Shown: in pieces, positions 8,172-19,507 of the stretch
Position numbering within the stretch: position 1 is the stretch's first letter
Layout of the letters: each line of letters begins with the position of its first letter
From: Gemmatimonadota bacterium
GTDB taxonomy: Bacteria; Gemmatimonadota; Gemmatimonadetes; Gemmatimonadales; Gemmatimonadaceae
Direction: 5' to 3'
NCBI GenBank assembly: GCA_003155795.1
Contig: PMEM01000021.1
Location: forward strand, 19,002-83,001
DNA: 64,000 bases
Notes under the pieces: generated by a model
Database searches by the model: none
Seen by the model: only the letters and a program-made list of their open reading frames with translations
What the model was told of the DNA's origin: nothing
Position numbers and translations under genes: made by a program

Positions 8172-9331
8172 TTGAGCGCCTGGTCGAGGTCTGCGATAAG
8201 ATCGCCCAGGTCTTCGACACCGCACGATAGTCGTATGAGTCCGTCGGTGATACCGAGCTGGGCTCTTCGCGCGGGTTCGACGGATGCGTGGGTCATCTCG
8301 GCGGGCTGATTGATGAGACTCTCGACGCCGCCGAGAGACTCCGCCAGCGAGAATAGCTTGACGCGCCGCAACATGCGCGCCGCGTTATCGCGGCTTCCGG
8401 TTTCGACGGAAATCATGCCGCCGAAGCCGGACATCTGCTTGACCGCGAGAGCGTGCTGCGGATGGGATTCGAGTCCGGGATAGAACACGTTGGCCTCGCC
8501 GACCCTGGACGCAAGCCACGCTGCAATTGCGCGCCCGTTGCTGTCATGACGTTCCATTCGAAGGTGGAGAGTCTTGGTACCACGAAGGACCAGCCACGCG
8601 TCCATCGGCCCTGGGACCGCGCCGGCAGCATTCAGAATAAATTGCAACCTTGTCGCCAGATCGTCGTCCACGACGAGCGCAATGCCGCCGACCATGTCGC
8701 TGTGACCGTTCAGATATTTCGTGGACGAGTGCCAGACTATGTCTGCGCCGAGTTTGAACGGATGCTGGAAATAGGGCGACGCAAACGTGTTATCGACGAT
8801 GAGAAGTGCCTTGTGCGAATGAGCGACATCCGCAGCAGCCTGGATATCGGTGAGTCGCATGAGCGGGTTGGTCGGTGTCTCGATGATGATTGCCGCTGTT
8901 GCGCTGGTGCACGCATCCGCGATGAGCTGTGGGTCGCGTGTATCCACGTAGGAAAAGGTCATGCCGTAAGCACGGAGGATCTTGTCGAACAATCTGTACG
9001 TTCCGCCATACACATTTTCGCCAACGACGAAGTGATCGCCCGACTTGAACAGTTTCATGATCGAGTCGAGGCAGCCCATTCCACTGGAAAATGCGAAGCC
9101 GTGCTGAGCGCCTTCGAGCGCGGCTACGTTGCGTTCCAGAGCTTCGCGCGTTGGATTCTTGCCACGGGCGTATTCGTAGCCCTTATTAACTCCCAGGGCC
9201 TCCTGGACATATGTGGACGTCTGGTATATCGGTGTCATTATTGCCCCAGACAGGGGGTCTGGTCGCTGGCCGGCGTGGATTGCGCGGGTCCCGAAGGCGG
9301 CGGACATGTCTGAATCGAAGATCTTTGTCAT
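8168..9331 (-). CDS. metB: Cystathionine gamma-synthase/lyase-type PLP enzyme
   Basis: 387 residues of the Cys/Met metabolism PLP family. Visible motifs: YEYARGKNPTREALE near residue 55, FSSGMGCLDSI, TPTNPLMRLTDI, DNTFASPYFQHP, and the PLP lysine in SSTKYLNGHSD. The product either condenses an activated homoserine with cysteine (MetB) or cleaves cystathionine (lyase); sequence alone cannot separate these. It is the first gene of the operon running to the UvrC-like gene. The GTG-started response regulator lies divergently with 57 bases between. Confidence 0.88.
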   Translation of the reverse strand: MTKIFDSDMSAAFGTRAIHAGQRPDPLSGAIMTPIYQTSTYVQEALGVNKGYEYARGKNPTREALERNVAALEGAQHGFAFSSGMGCLDSIMKLFKSGDHFVVGENVYGGTYRLFDKILRAYGMTFSYVDTRDPQLIADACTSATAAIIIETPTNPLMRLTDIQAAADVAHSHKALLIVDNTFASPYFQHPFKLGADIVWHSSTKYLNGHSDMVGGIALVVDDDLATRLQFILNAAGAVPGPMDAWLVLRGTKTLHLRMERHDSNGRAIAAWLASRVGEANVFYPGLESHPQHALAVKQMSGFGGMISVETGSRDNAARMLRRVKLFSLAESLGGVESLINQPAEMTHASVEPARRAQLGITDGLIRLSCGVEDLGDLIADLDQALK

Positions 9332-9388
9332 GGCAGGTGTTTGGATCAGAGGCTAGAATACTTCTTGAAATATGAGGGAGATGATGAC

Positions 9389-10417
9389 GTGACGGCGCCC
9401 GCACCGATGTTTTGTGTAATCGCGGACGATGAGCCAAGACTGCGACAGGTGCTCGTCCGTTTGATGACGAGCGACGGGTTTACGTGCCTGGAAGCTTCCG
9501 ACGGGGTCGAAGCCCTCGAACAGCTCGCCAAGGTACCAGCGGCCCTGCTCCTCAGCGACATCCGGATGCCTCGGATGGACGGTATCGAGCTGCTCAGGCA
9601 GGCGCGAGCCAAATACCCCGACCTGGCAGTCATCCTGATTACCGCCGTCGCCGATGTAGAGCTGGCACTGAGCTGCCTTGCGAACGGGGCGATGGATTAC
9701 CTGACCAAGCCGTTCCACCTGGAAGAAGTCCTCGCCCGGGTCGGGCAGGCCATGGAAAAGCGGCGGCTGATACTCGAGAACCGCGACTATCAGACCGGGC
9801 TGGAGCGCTTGGTGGCCGCGCAGGCCCGCCGCCTGGAGGAATTATTTTTGGGGGGAGTTCAGGCTCTGGTGGAGGCGCTCGAGGTGAAAGACCAGTACAC
9901 CCGCGGGCACTCGATCCGCGTGAGCCAGTATTCGTCGCTGCTGGCGCGCGAGATTGGCTTGCCTGAGTCTATGGTCCGGCAGATCGAGTTGGGTGGCCAG
10001 GTTCACGACATCGGGAAAATCGGCGTTCGAGAAGCGGTGCTGAACAAGGAGGGCCCACTCACAGACGAGGAATATGCGCACATAATGACGCATCCCATGC
10101 TGGGCTGGCAGATACTTTCACCGTTGCTCGGCGAAGAGCCTGTGGCGCTCAGTATCGTGCGCTCGCATCATGAACGATTTGACGGGCGCGGCATCCCCGA
10201 TAAACTGGCTGGCTACGACATTCCGATGGAAGCGCGGATAGCGGGTGTTGCAGATGCGTTCGACGCGATGACGAGTGGCCGCGCTTATCGGCGGGGTCGG
10301 TTCATGTCCCCGGACGACGCGATCGCCGAAATTACGCGATGCTCCGGTACTCAGTTCGACCCCGAGCTTGCGACGGCATTTATCCACGTAATACGGCGCG
10401 AAAAACTGACGAGTTAG
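9389..10417 (+). CDS. Response regulator with HD-GYP phosphodiesterase domain
   Basis: 342 residues. The receiver domain (residues 8-120) has the acidic pair DDE at 13-15, phosphoacceptor Asp57 in LLSDIRMPRMDG, the conserved Thr and the KPF lysine. A short helix leads to an HD-GYP domain with H..HDIGKIGV and HHERFDGRGIP, the signature of c-di-GMP hydrolases. The GTG at 9389 is chosen because GAGGGAG lies eight bases upstream; the frame extends to a TTG at 9341 with no such site. No partner kinase is adjacent. A strong hairpin terminator follows. Confidence 0.92.
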   Translation: MTAPAPMFCVIADDEPRLRQVLVRLMTSDGFTCLEASDGVEALEQLAKVPAALLLSDIRMPRMDGIELLRQARAKYPDLAVILITAVADVELALSCLANGAMDYLTKPFHLEEVLARVGQAMEKRRLILENRDYQTGLERLVAAQARRLEELFLGGVQALVEALEVKDQYTRGHSIRVSQYSSLLAREIGLPESMVRQIELGGQVHDIGKIGVREAVLNKEGPLTDEEYAHIMTHPMLGWQILSPLLGEEPVALSIVRSHHERFDGRGIPDKLAGYDIPMEARIAGVADAFDAMTSGRAYRRGRFMSPDDAIAEITRCSGTQFDPELATAFIHVIRREKLTS

Positions 10418-10492
10418 CGTCGGAAACGCCTCCCCAGCGTGAACTGATGTCTCGTTGATACGTCGGTTCGCGGCAGGATGACGTAGATTTGC

Positions 10493-10530
10493 CTGATGCT
10501 CGTGCGTGACGCACGGGCATCAGCTTTTTA
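10493..10530 (+). terminator. Rho-independent terminator ending at the glmM start
   Basis: A 14-base stem (10493-10506 with 10510-10523, one wobble pair) closes a three-base loop and is followed by CTTTTTATT. It ends the HD-GYP transcript. The U-tract finishes only a few bases before the glmM ATG at 10535. Confidence 0.88.
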
Positions 10531-10534
10531 TTCC

Positions 10535-11911
10535 ATGGACTATCCTGGCTTGATGGTAAGTGTCTCTGGCGTGCGCGGTCGCGTCGGGGAAGCATTGACA
10601 CCTGAGGTCGTTGGCAAGTTCGCCGCCGGCTTCGGACACTGGGCGTTGGCGCGCAAACCGGGCAGCCGAGCGATAGTGCTTGGACGCGACAGTCGAGTGA
10701 GCGGCCCGATGTTCCGTCACGCGGTGATCGCCGCGCTGGAGAGCGTTGGCGTGACGATCATCGATATTGGCATCGTACCGACGCCGACCATTCAACTTGC
10801 GGTGGAGCATCATCACGCCGCTGGTGGACTTGGAATAACAGCCAGTCACAATCCGATCGAGTGGAACGCGCTGAAATTCATCGGCTCGTCGGGCCTGTTT
10901 CTGGACGGTGATGAATCGCGTGAAATGCGTGCTGCAGTAGAGAGCGATTACGCGCGCGCGACGTGGGATAAACTCGGTGTCGTTGAGCGTGATGATGCGG
11001 CTATTCAGCGGCACGTTGATGCGATCATGGCACTTCCCTTCATTGATGTCGCTGGGATTCGCGCTCGCAAGTTCAAAGTTGCTCTCGACTGTGTCCGTGG
11101 TGCAGGTGGTTTGTTCATGCCGATTCTGCTGGAGCGTTTTGGCTGTGTCGTAACCAGCATAAACATGGAAGTGGACGGGCGCTTCCCGCGTCCACCAGAG
11201 CCGGTTGCGGAGAATCTGGGTGAGCTGGAGGCACTGGTAAAGAAGAGTGGCGCGGCGGTTGGTTTCGCAGTCGATCCGGACGTCGATCGGCTCGCGCTGG
11301 TGTCGGATGAAGGGAAGGCGATCGGCGAAGACTACACGCTGGCGCTGGCGGCGAGTGTTGTGCTTGGACATCGCGATGGTCCGGTGGTGACGAATCTTTC
11401 AACCAGTCGCATTGTCGATGATGTTGCGGAGCGTGCGGGACGTAGAGTTGTACGCGCGCCAGTTGGCGAGGTGAATGTGGCAACGCGTATGCGCAGCGAG
11501 GGCGCGGCCATCGGTGGCGAAGGAAATGGTGGCGTCATTCTCACTGAAATGCATCTTGGACGTGACGCACCAGTTGGAGTTGCGCTGATACTGCAACTCC
11601 TGCATCAGGAGAATCGTTCACTGTCGGCCATCGTGGACAGCTATCCGCGCTATGCGATCGTCAAGGACAAGCTTGCCCGTCCGGACGCGCCGCTGGATAG
11701 TGTGTACGCGAGTCTGCGCAGCGCATTCCCAGATGCTGACGTCGATACGCAGGATGGAATGCGGCTGTCGTGGAGCGATCGCTGGGTGCACGTTCGACCA
11801 TCGGGCACCGAGCCTATCGTCCGTGTAATCGCAGAGGCGCCGACAGTTGAGAGAGCAAGAGCTCTGATCACAGCTGGACGGGAAGCTGTCGAGAGGCTGA
11901 CAGCCGGGTAG
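10535..11911 (+). CDS. glmM: Phosphoglucosamine mutase / phosphomannomutase family
   Basis: About 458 residues of the alpha-D-phosphohexomutase family. Motifs in order: MVSVSGVRGRVGE near the start, the catalytic serine loop GITASHNPIEWNALKF, the metal loop DPDVDRLALV, the sugar loop GEGNGGVI, and the phosphate loop RPSGTEPIVRV. Proximity to glmS supports glucosamine-6-phosphate to glucosamine-1-phosphate conversion for peptidoglycan and LPS. The frame opens at 10496 inside the terminator stem, so I use the ATG at 10535; 10553 is also possible. Neither has a Shine-Dalgarno. Confidence 0.9.
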   Translation: MDYPGLMVSVSGVRGRVGEALTPEVVGKFAAGFGHWALARKPGSRAIVLGRDSRVSGPMFRHAVIAALESVGVTIIDIGIVPTPTIQLAVEHHHAAGGLGITASHNPIEWNALKFIGSSGLFLDGDESREMRAAVESDYARATWDKLGVVERDDAAIQRHVDAIMALPFIDVAGIRARKFKVALDCVRGAGGLFMPILLERFGCVVTSINMEVDGRFPRPPEPVAENLGELEALVKKSGAAVGFAVDPDVDRLALVSDEGKAIGEDYTLALAASVVLGHRDGPVVTNLSTSRIVDDVAERAGRRVVRAPVGEVNVATRMRSEGAAIGGEGNGGVILTEMHLGRDAPVGVALILQLLHQENRSLSAIVDSYPRYAIVKDKLARPDAPLDSVYASLRSAFPDADVDTQDGMRLSWSDRWVHVRPSGTEPIVRVIAEAPTVERARALITAGREAVERLTAG

Positions 11912-11934
11912 TGTCGGTGGGAAACAGGAATTTT

Positions 11935-11966
11935 TTGGTAGCGTTTCCCTCTCTGCGGCGTATAAT
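11935..11966 (+). promoter_or_regulatory. Sigma-70-like promoter before the secreted protein gene
   Basis: A perfect TATAAT at 11961-11966 lies 83 bases before the ATG at 12050. A TTGGTA-like element is at 11935-11940, but its spacing of 20 is long, so the -35 is uncertain. GGGAAAC (11919-11925) and GTTTCCC (11943-11949) form a weak inverted repeat around a T-run and may terminate glmM. Confidence 0.55.
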
Positions 11967-12049
11967 TAAAGGGTGGCATCGCGACACCGGCACACGCCAT
12001 GCACCAAGTCAGGGCAGTTGACGCAGTTGCATTTACCCAAGAGGTAACC

Positions 12050-13336
12050 ATGCGCAAGACAGCATTATTCGCTTGTCTGTCCCTGTTGGCTACGGCGCTT
12101 GCAGCGCAAACCAGCACGACTGACAAATTCGCGAATCAGTCTGATCACGGCCTCAAGATCGTGCTTTTGCCGCCGTCCCCGGAGACGCATCAACCGCTCC
12201 GATACCGATTGAGCGAGCCTGCGTACGTAGCGGCATTCATGGTGTACCCGGGTTCTGGTGTGCGGCAACTCTATCCGCTTGTAGATACTCCAGAGCGGCT
12301 TCAGCCCAAGGGCTACAACGTCAACCAGTTGCTTGGCATATCGTTCGATGACGATGCGTACCGCGTTGTGCTCCTTCCCCACTTTGGCGGCCCTTCGTAT
12401 CTGTATGTGATTGCATCGCGTCACCCACTGGACGTCGCTCGCTTCGTGCACCGTCCGATGCGCCTTGCGTCCACGATTGGTGATGCGAGCGCGCGTTCCT
12501 TTGATAACGACGTCGCGTTCGATGCTCTTGTGAATAACGCGATTTCGCTGGGTGATGATCAATCATGGGATGCCGACGTGTACATGATCTGGCCACAGGA
12601 CGCTGCGGACAGACAGCGCAGAACTGCGGTTCAGTACAGGATCATCGTGTGTAGCAATGGCGACGCCAGGGCTGTGCCGTACAACTATCCGTTCAATGGC
12701 TGCGCGGGAGATTTGCGTGTGCGGGCGGAAAATCTCGCATCGAATCCTGTTGTTCAGAAAACCGCGTCGGCAGCGGTTGTAGCGCCCGTTGGTTCCGGTG
12801 GCACAACAAGCAACGCAAGCAATTTCGCTGCGCCAACTGTACTGCCCACGATTATTGGTAAGCGTGTGGCCGAGGCGGACCGCGGTAGTTTGGCACCCCG
12901 AGACGGTGGGTCAAATCGTGTGATGTACACTGCCGCGAACGGCGATCAGGCTATCCCGGTTTCGTCTGTAAAGGTGGCACCGGGCGTCCAGCTTGAAACG
13001 ATGGATGGTGGATATGTCCACAGGAGACCGTCGGATCGCGGCGATATGGACGGCCGCGCAAATGCCAGGAGGCAGGAATCGGGTCGCGCGGATATGAACC
13101 GCCGCGCAAGCGACAGGGAGCACGCGATGGGACAGCAGGGTCAGGGTCAGATGCTTGGTGGCTCCCCTCAGCTTGCACCGAACCCCAGGCTGTCCCCAAA
13201 CCCGTCGCTGTCACCGGCGCCTCGAAATGAGGCTCAGCAGAGGGCGGTAAGGGAATCCATGCGCGTACCGCCCCAGCCGACACAGTCGACACAGTCGACA
13301 CCGCCAGAGGCACCCCGGACGGTCATCAAGCCGTAG
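12050..13336 (+). CDS. Secreted protein, DUF4384-like domain with low-complexity tail
   Basis: 428 residues from the ATG at 12050, which has a GAGG Shine-Dalgarno and a clean signal peptide (MRKTALFACLSLLATALAAQ). Residues 40-240 form a beta-rich region of the kind seen in DUF4384-type proteins (RYRLSEPAYVAAFMVYPGSGVRQLYPL). From about residue 300 the sequence turns Arg/Asp/Gly-rich, with imperfect repeats, then Pro/Gln/Ser-rich (LAPNPRLSPNPSLSPAP). The tail looks disordered and may contact the cell wall. Function unknown; it lies between the two amino-sugar genes. Confidence 0.78.
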   Translation: MRKTALFACLSLLATALAAQTSTTDKFANQSDHGLKIVLLPPSPETHQPLRYRLSEPAYVAAFMVYPGSGVRQLYPLVDTPERLQPKGYNVNQLLGISFDDDAYRVVLLPHFGGPSYLYVIASRHPLDVARFVHRPMRLASTIGDASARSFDNDVAFDALVNNAISLGDDQSWDADVYMIWPQDAADRQRRTAVQYRIIVCSNGDARAVPYNYPFNGCAGDLRVRAENLASNPVVQKTASAAVVAPVGSGGTTSNASNFAAPTVLPTIIGKRVAEADRGSLAPRDGGSNRVMYTAANGDQAIPVSSVKVAPGVQLETMDGGYVHRRPSDRGDMDGRANARRQESGRADMNRRASDREHAMGQQGQGQMLGGSPQLAPNPRLSPNPSLSPAPRNEAQQRAVRESMRVPPQPTQSTQSTPPEAPRTVIKP

Positions 13337-13375
13337 GTCGCGATGTGAAGTCATTAGTTGGTCGATCCGCTCACG

Positions 13376-13412
13376 CGGGCGGGAAGCCGGTCTCGTACCG
13401 GTTTTCCGCCCG
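13376..13412 (+). terminator. Hairpin terminator after the secreted protein gene
   Basis: A 15-base stem with two G-T pairs (13376-13390 with 13398-13412) and a seven-base loop lies 40 bases after the stop. The trailing U-tract is weak. The 100 bases from here to glmS show no glmS ribozyme core. Confidence 0.65.
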
Positions 13413-13515
13413 TTCGCGTTTCGGCATAGCCCGGCATGCTCCCCGCTTCTAGATTGGGTGCCATGAGGCTGAGTGTCCGTTCGATCAGGAACTTCCCAAA
13501 CCACAGACTTATTGC

Positions 13516-15342
<1,827 letters not shown>

Positions 15343-15366
15343 TTGGACACGACACAAACCTGGTAG

Positions 15367-15406
15367 ATCAGGCAATCGTGATTCACCTGGATATCGATTG
15401 CCTGAT
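15367..15406. terminator. Bidirectional hairpin between glmS and the convergent small gene
   Basis: A perfect 12-base inverted repeat (15367-15378 and 15395-15406) with a 16-base loop sits between the glmS stop and the TAA of the opposing small membrane protein. It can serve both transcripts. Confidence 0.7.
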
Positions 15407-15613
15407 TTATCGCATCACCGCATACCAGACGACGTAGATCCACGACAGGAAGCCATGGATTATCGCCCAGATGATCGAGTGGTGCACGCTCCACGAAATC
15501 GCGATCGCGAGAGCTGATCCAAAACTGATTCCGGCCTTTGCGGCCTCATAGCGTCGATGCACGTATCGGTGCCCCTGTGGCTCGGAGTCGTGGATATCGC
15601 CAGAGTAACTCAT
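15407..15613 (-). CDS. Small membrane protein, 68 residues
   Basis: Charged N-terminal half (RYVHRRYEAAKAG) followed by two short hydrophobic stretches (ISFGSALAIAISW and IIWAIIHGFLSWIYVVWYAV), so probably two membrane passes. The ATG overlaps the stop of the upstream gene as ATGA, a sign of coupled translation. No family is recognised; it resembles small predicted inner-membrane proteins that sit behind other small membrane genes. Confidence 0.6.
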   Translation of the reverse strand: MSYSGDIHDSEPQGHRYVHRRYEAAKAGISFGSALAIAISWSVHHSIIWAIIHGFLSWIYVVWYAVMR

Positions 15614-15888
15614 CGTTCCGGCGAGTAGCTGGCGGGCCGACTTGACTCTGCCAGAAGCCGAGCGCTGAAGCGCTGGCCTTCCGCGATCCGCTCGACTTCT
15701 ACAGCGATTGCGTCAACAGATTGCTGAAGTTGTAGAAATCGCTCGTCCATATTGTCCGTTTTCAACTGCTGCGGTTGCTTCTGGCCGCGCAAGTCGCGGC
15801 GGGTGCGTGTCCAGATAACGGTGAGGCCCCACAAAGTGGCGAGGCAAACCACCATTACACCGGCAAAATTGAATACGTCGCGATCCAT
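15610..15888 (-). CDS. Small single-pass membrane protein with coiled-coil tail
   Basis: 92 residues from the ATG at 15888, which is seven bases after a GGAG; the next ATG at 15891 is also possible. One membrane segment (FAGVMVVCLATLWGLTVIW) is followed by a basic stop-transfer patch and a heptad-like helix (RFLQLQQSVDAIAVEVERIAEGQRFSARLLAE). The partner in the operon is the small membrane protein downstream. Function unknown. Confidence 0.62.
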   Translation of the reverse strand: MDRDVFNFAGVMVVCLATLWGLTVIWTRTRRDLRGQKQPQQLKTDNMDERFLQLQQSVDAIAVEVERIAEGQRFSARLLAESSRPASYSPER

Positions 15889-15916
15889 CATTGATCTCCG
15901 TTGGCGGCGGAACAGG

Positions 15917-15951
15917 CCGCGTATCATCGCTAATCAAGCGATGATACGCGG
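15917..15951 (-). terminator. Perfect 14-base hairpin downstream of the BNR/VPS10 gene
   Basis: Arms 15917-15930 and 15938-15951 are exact reverse complements around a seven-base loop. It lies 14 bases after the stop of the large BNR gene and before the small membrane operon. There is no U-tract, so it may be a 3'-end protecting hairpin. Confidence 0.6.
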
Positions 15952-15964
15952 CTGCGCCAGGAAG

Positions 15965-18900
15965 TCAACGCTGGCCAGATCCGTCGTCGCCTTCCTCTTC
16001 TTCCTCTGACGGAGAGTGGGACACCATTGTTCCCGTATGGGTTGCAACTATTCGCAGATCCTCCGCGGACAGGCCGGCTGAACAGGCGGGAACAGGTAGA
16101 GCTGTCGCCGTTGAACGAATGTTCGCGAGGTTATTGCGCGTGAGCACCGCGTTGAGCGTGGCCAGATCCTTTTCGTTCACTGTCTTCCAGCTGGCGACAA
16201 CGCTCTTCAACTGGGCGCAGTTTTCCGCGTAGCCACGGAGCGTTGCGCTGGTCGGAGCCATGTCTCCATTGTCGAGTGCTGTGAGTTCGCTTCCCATGGT
16301 ACCGTTCACACGTTCGAAAGTTGGCGGCGGAGGTGGGCCCCCGCGAAAGAAGCCGCGTCTGCCACCGGCCGCAGCGCCGCCTACGGCGTCAAGCCTGGCG
16401 TCAAGCGCCTTTGCCGCGGCAACTACTTCAGCAGGCTGGCTGGATGCCGTGAGCGCTGCTACAGCGGGCCGCATGGCCGCCACCTGATTGTAGCCATCCC
16501 ACGATTCCTTCGAACCCGCGTAAATCTTCATAAGCAGATTGTGCTGGGCCCGCAGGTCGGCGAGCGTCGCTGGTGAGCGCGGGTCATTTTTCACGGTCGC
16601 GGTCTGCGTGTAGCTCCTGCCATCGACGGTCAGCTTGATCGTGTAAACGCCGGGGAGCGCCAACGGTCCTTCGGGCGAAGCCGGCGTCAGGCCCGGATTT
16701 GCATTGATCTCGAAGCTGTGTGTCAAAGCCGGCGGTGCATCGTAGCGCATGTCCCAGGTCGTTCGATTCATCCCTGCTTCAGCCGGAAGAGCGAAGGGAG
16801 GCGCGAGCCAGAAATTCGGTTCCGGCGGATCGGCTGTCTCCTTGGCCGGTGGCTGAGCAACACTGGACATGTGCCGCACCAGGGCGCGCGATGCGTCCAG
16901 CACATCGATGCTGATCGGTGTCGAAGGAACGGACGCAAGCGAATAGTAGATGATCACGCCATCTGGCGGATTGAGTGCGTATGCTACTTCTGGCGGGAAC
17001 GGTGTGTCAGCATTCACGTTCCGTCGATAGCGAATTGTTTCATCCGGCTTGAACAGGTGCGCTGGCTGGCTCGCCAGAGCTGGCGTAAGCTGGCGCAACA
17101 CCGCGTAGTCGTCGAGGATCCAGATCCCGCGGCCGTAGGTGCCAATGATGAGATCGTTACCGTGAAATGTTATGTCGCGGTATGACGTATTCGGAAGATT
17201 CAACATCAGCGACTGCCAGTTGTCGCCGTCGTCGAATGAGACGTACACCGAGCTCTCGGTTCCCGCAAAGAGCAATCCCTTGCGCTCCGGGTCGCTGCGA
17301 ACAACGCGGGCGAAACTTCCGCTCGGCTGATCTGTCTGAAGACCGTTGACGATTTTCGTCCACGTCTTGCCGTAGTCGTGAGTGCGGTAGAGGAACGGCG
17401 TGTAGTCGCCAATCGTGTGATAGTCGACGGCGACGTACGCCGTCGCCGGATCCTGATGCGACGCGTCGACGGATGAAATGTCTGCGCGAGCACGGTTCGG
17501 AAGATCCGGAATCGAAGCGTCCTCCCACGTTGCGCCGTTATCTCTGGTGATCTTGATAAGCCCGTTATTGGTGCCGACCCAGATGATCCCGGCCGAAACA
17601 CTCGACGCTGACATGGATTCGATGGCACTGCGGTTCGGAGGCGTGGCACGTGTTGTGTCTTTCGTGTCGGGCCGGGGCTTCCGTGCAGGCTGCGGGCTCT
17701 CGCCTTTAGGGTACGTGAGATCGGGGCTGATTTTTTTCCATGTCACGCCGCCGTTCGTGGAGGCGGCGACAAACTGGAATGCAGCCAGCAACTCATGTTT
17801 GTTCACGGGCGAGAACATGACTGGCTGCGAGCTCGTGGTACGCACTTGCTCGCCAGGATCGGCAGATGGGCTAACGTTGATCCACTGCTCGCTCGGATAC
17901 GTGATCTTTACAATTCCGGAACCGCTCGCGTATACGATCTTCGGGTTGAGCGGATCTGGTACGATGGTACCCCATTCCCAACCAGGCACTGGACTCCAGT
18001 CGAGCGGTGTTATCTCTCCAAGATTGCCACGACTCCGCGTTCTGATGGCACCTGCGTCCTGTTGAGTTGCGTAGACCCAGTACGGTGCAGAGTTGTCGGT
18101 CGACAGATGGTAAACCTGTTCTGTTGACTGGTTGTACCACGGGCTCCATGTCTTTCCCCCATCGAGCGAGACTGTTGCACCCTGATCCTCGCCGAAGAAC
18201 AAGCGTTGACCATTGGTTGGGTCAATCCACATCTGCTGCGGATCATCGCCGCCTGGTGCACCCTTGAATCCGGTGAAAGTGTTGCCGCCGTCGGTCGAGA
18301 CGTAGCTGGACGTGCTCACGGTGTAAACGATGTCGGGGTTCTGCGAATTGACATACACACCGCAGTTATATCCGCCCTGTCCATTCGCGATGCGATGATC
18401 CGACGCATCCATCTGACGCCACGTGGTACCACCGTCGTCCGAGCGATACAATCCGGAGTTCTGGATCAGATACATCCGCTGCGCGTTGGTATTCTGTGCG
18501 ATCGCGACGGAAGTACGGCCGGAGAGCGGCGGCAATCCACCGCCAGATAGCTTTGTCCAGGTGAGTCCCTCGTCGGTGGACTTGTACAGTGCGGTGCCGT
18601 CGGTTGGGCGAGGCGTGCTCGCGCTCGGTACCCCGGGGGCGACGTAATGGCGAACAGTTGTTGCCAGGATGACATTCGGCCGGTCGTACGCGCGAGCGAG
18701 CTTCTGAATCCCCGTTTCGTCGTCGACGTAGAGCGTCTTTGTCCAGGTCTTGCCGCCGTCAGTGCTGCGGTACACACCACGCACGTCAGTCTTTGCGTGC
18801 ACGTTGCCCTGTGCGGCGATCATCACGATGTCCGGATTTGTCGGATCAACGATTATTGATGGGATTTGCTTTGTGGCGTCAAGGCCGAGGTGAATCCACG

Positions 18901-19339
18901 TTCGTCCGGCGTCGGCGGACTTGTAGACACCGTTGCCCTCATTGATACCGCCGCCGGTAATCATGTCGCCCATGCCGACGTAGATGACGTTGGTATCCGA
19001 CGGCGCCACTTCAATCGAACCTACCGACGAAGCTTCCTTGATGGCGTCGAAGATCGGATACCAGGTCTGACCGGCGTTGGACGTTCTCCAAACGCCGCCT
19101 AGTGGAAGACCGGCGTAGAAGACGCCGGGTTCGCCGATGGCGCCACTGACTGCGGCAACTCGCCCCCCGCGAAAAGGGCCGATATTTCGCCACACCAAGC
19201 CCGCAAAGAGGTCCGGGTTGACCAGCGGCGGTGAAGTTTGCACCGGGTGTCGCGGCGGGACAGCCGCGATGGTCAGTATGGCGGTCAGGAGCACTGCGGC
19301 TCCTGATAATGCCGCAGTAGCAGCCCGGCTCTTCTTCAT
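15965..19339 (-). CDS. Large secreted BNR/VPS10-type beta-propeller protein
   Basis: 1124 residues with a signal or anchor segment at 7-27. Residues 40-740 hold many Asp-box repeats (S-D-G-G-x-T-W type: STDGGKTWTKT, SDDGGTTWRQM, SLDGGKTWSPW, SFDDGDNWQSL), which fold as sortilin-like beta-propellers. The last third is a Pro-rich Ig-like region and a helical stretch, ending in an acidic tail. Proteins of this type are annotated as glycosyl hydrolase or VPS10-domain proteins, but I see no certain catalytic site; binding of peptides or glycans outside the cytoplasm is the safer reading. Confidence 0.85.
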   Translation of the reverse strand: MKKSRAATAALSGAAVLLTAILTIAAVPPRHPVQTSPPLVNPDLFAGLVWRNIGPFRGGRVAAVSGAIGEPGVFYAGLPLGGVWRTSNAGQTWYPIFDAIKEASSVGSIEVAPSDTNVIYVGMGDMITGGGINEGNGVYKSADAGRTWIHLGLDATKQIPSIIVDPTNPDIVMIAAQGNVHAKTDVRGVYRSTDGGKTWTKTLYVDDETGIQKLARAYDRPNVILATTVRHYVAPGVPSASTPRPTDGTALYKSTDEGLTWTKLSGGGLPPLSGRTSVAIAQNTNAQRMYLIQNSGLYRSDDGGTTWRQMDASDHRIANGQGGYNCGVYVNSQNPDIVYTVSTSSYVSTDGGNTFTGFKGAPGGDDPQQMWIDPTNGQRLFFGEDQGATVSLDGGKTWSPWYNQSTEQVYHLSTDNSAPYWVYATQQDAGAIRTRSRGNLGEITPLDWSPVPGWEWGTIVPDPLNPKIVYASGSGIVKITYPSEQWINVSPSADPGEQVRTTSSQPVMFSPVNKHELLAAFQFVAASTNGGVTWKKISPDLTYPKGESPQPARKPRPDTKDTTRATPPNRSAIESMSASSVSAGIIWVGTNNGLIKITRDNGATWEDASIPDLPNRARADISSVDASHQDPATAYVAVDYHTIGDYTPFLYRTHDYGKTWTKIVNGLQTDQPSGSFARVVRSDPERKGLLFAGTESSVYVSFDDGDNWQSLMLNLPNTSYRDITFHGNDLIIGTYGRGIWILDDYAVLRQLTPALASQPAHLFKPDETIRYRRNVNADTPFPPEVAYALNPPDGVIIYYSLASVPSTPISIDVLDASRALVRHMSSVAQPPAKETADPPEPNFWLAPPFALPAEAGMNRTTWDMRYDAPPALTHSFEINANPGLTPASPEGPLALPGVYTIKLTVDGRSYTQTATVKNDPRSPATLADLRAQHNLLMKIYAGSKESWDGYNQVAAMRPAVAALTASSQPAEVVAAAKALDARLDAVGGAAAGGRRGFFRGGPPPPPTFERVNGTMGSELTALDNGDMAPTSATLRGYAENCAQLKSVVASWKTVNEKDLATLNAVLTRNNLANIRSTATALPVPACSAGLSAEDLRIVATHTGTMVSHSPSEEEEEGDDGSGQR

Positions 19340-19507
19340 GATGTTTGTGCCTCGTAGTGGGAATTGGCTTCCGACACAAAGATTACGTCTCCGTCAGGCG
19401 ATTTGTGAGTGCCGCGCGACGACACATCCGGGGCTCGGCGCAATCTTAATGGTTTCTTCCGTTCAAGACGTCCGTTTAGATGTTCATGGTGTCGCGTTGC
19501 AGTTGCG

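Noticed and set aside
10496-10534. Upstream ATG start for glmM
   Set aside because: Lies inside the terminator stem; the added residues are not family-like.
13413-13515. glmS ribozyme upstream of glmS
   Set aside because: Conserved core sequence not found; the gap is too short and does not fold accordingly.
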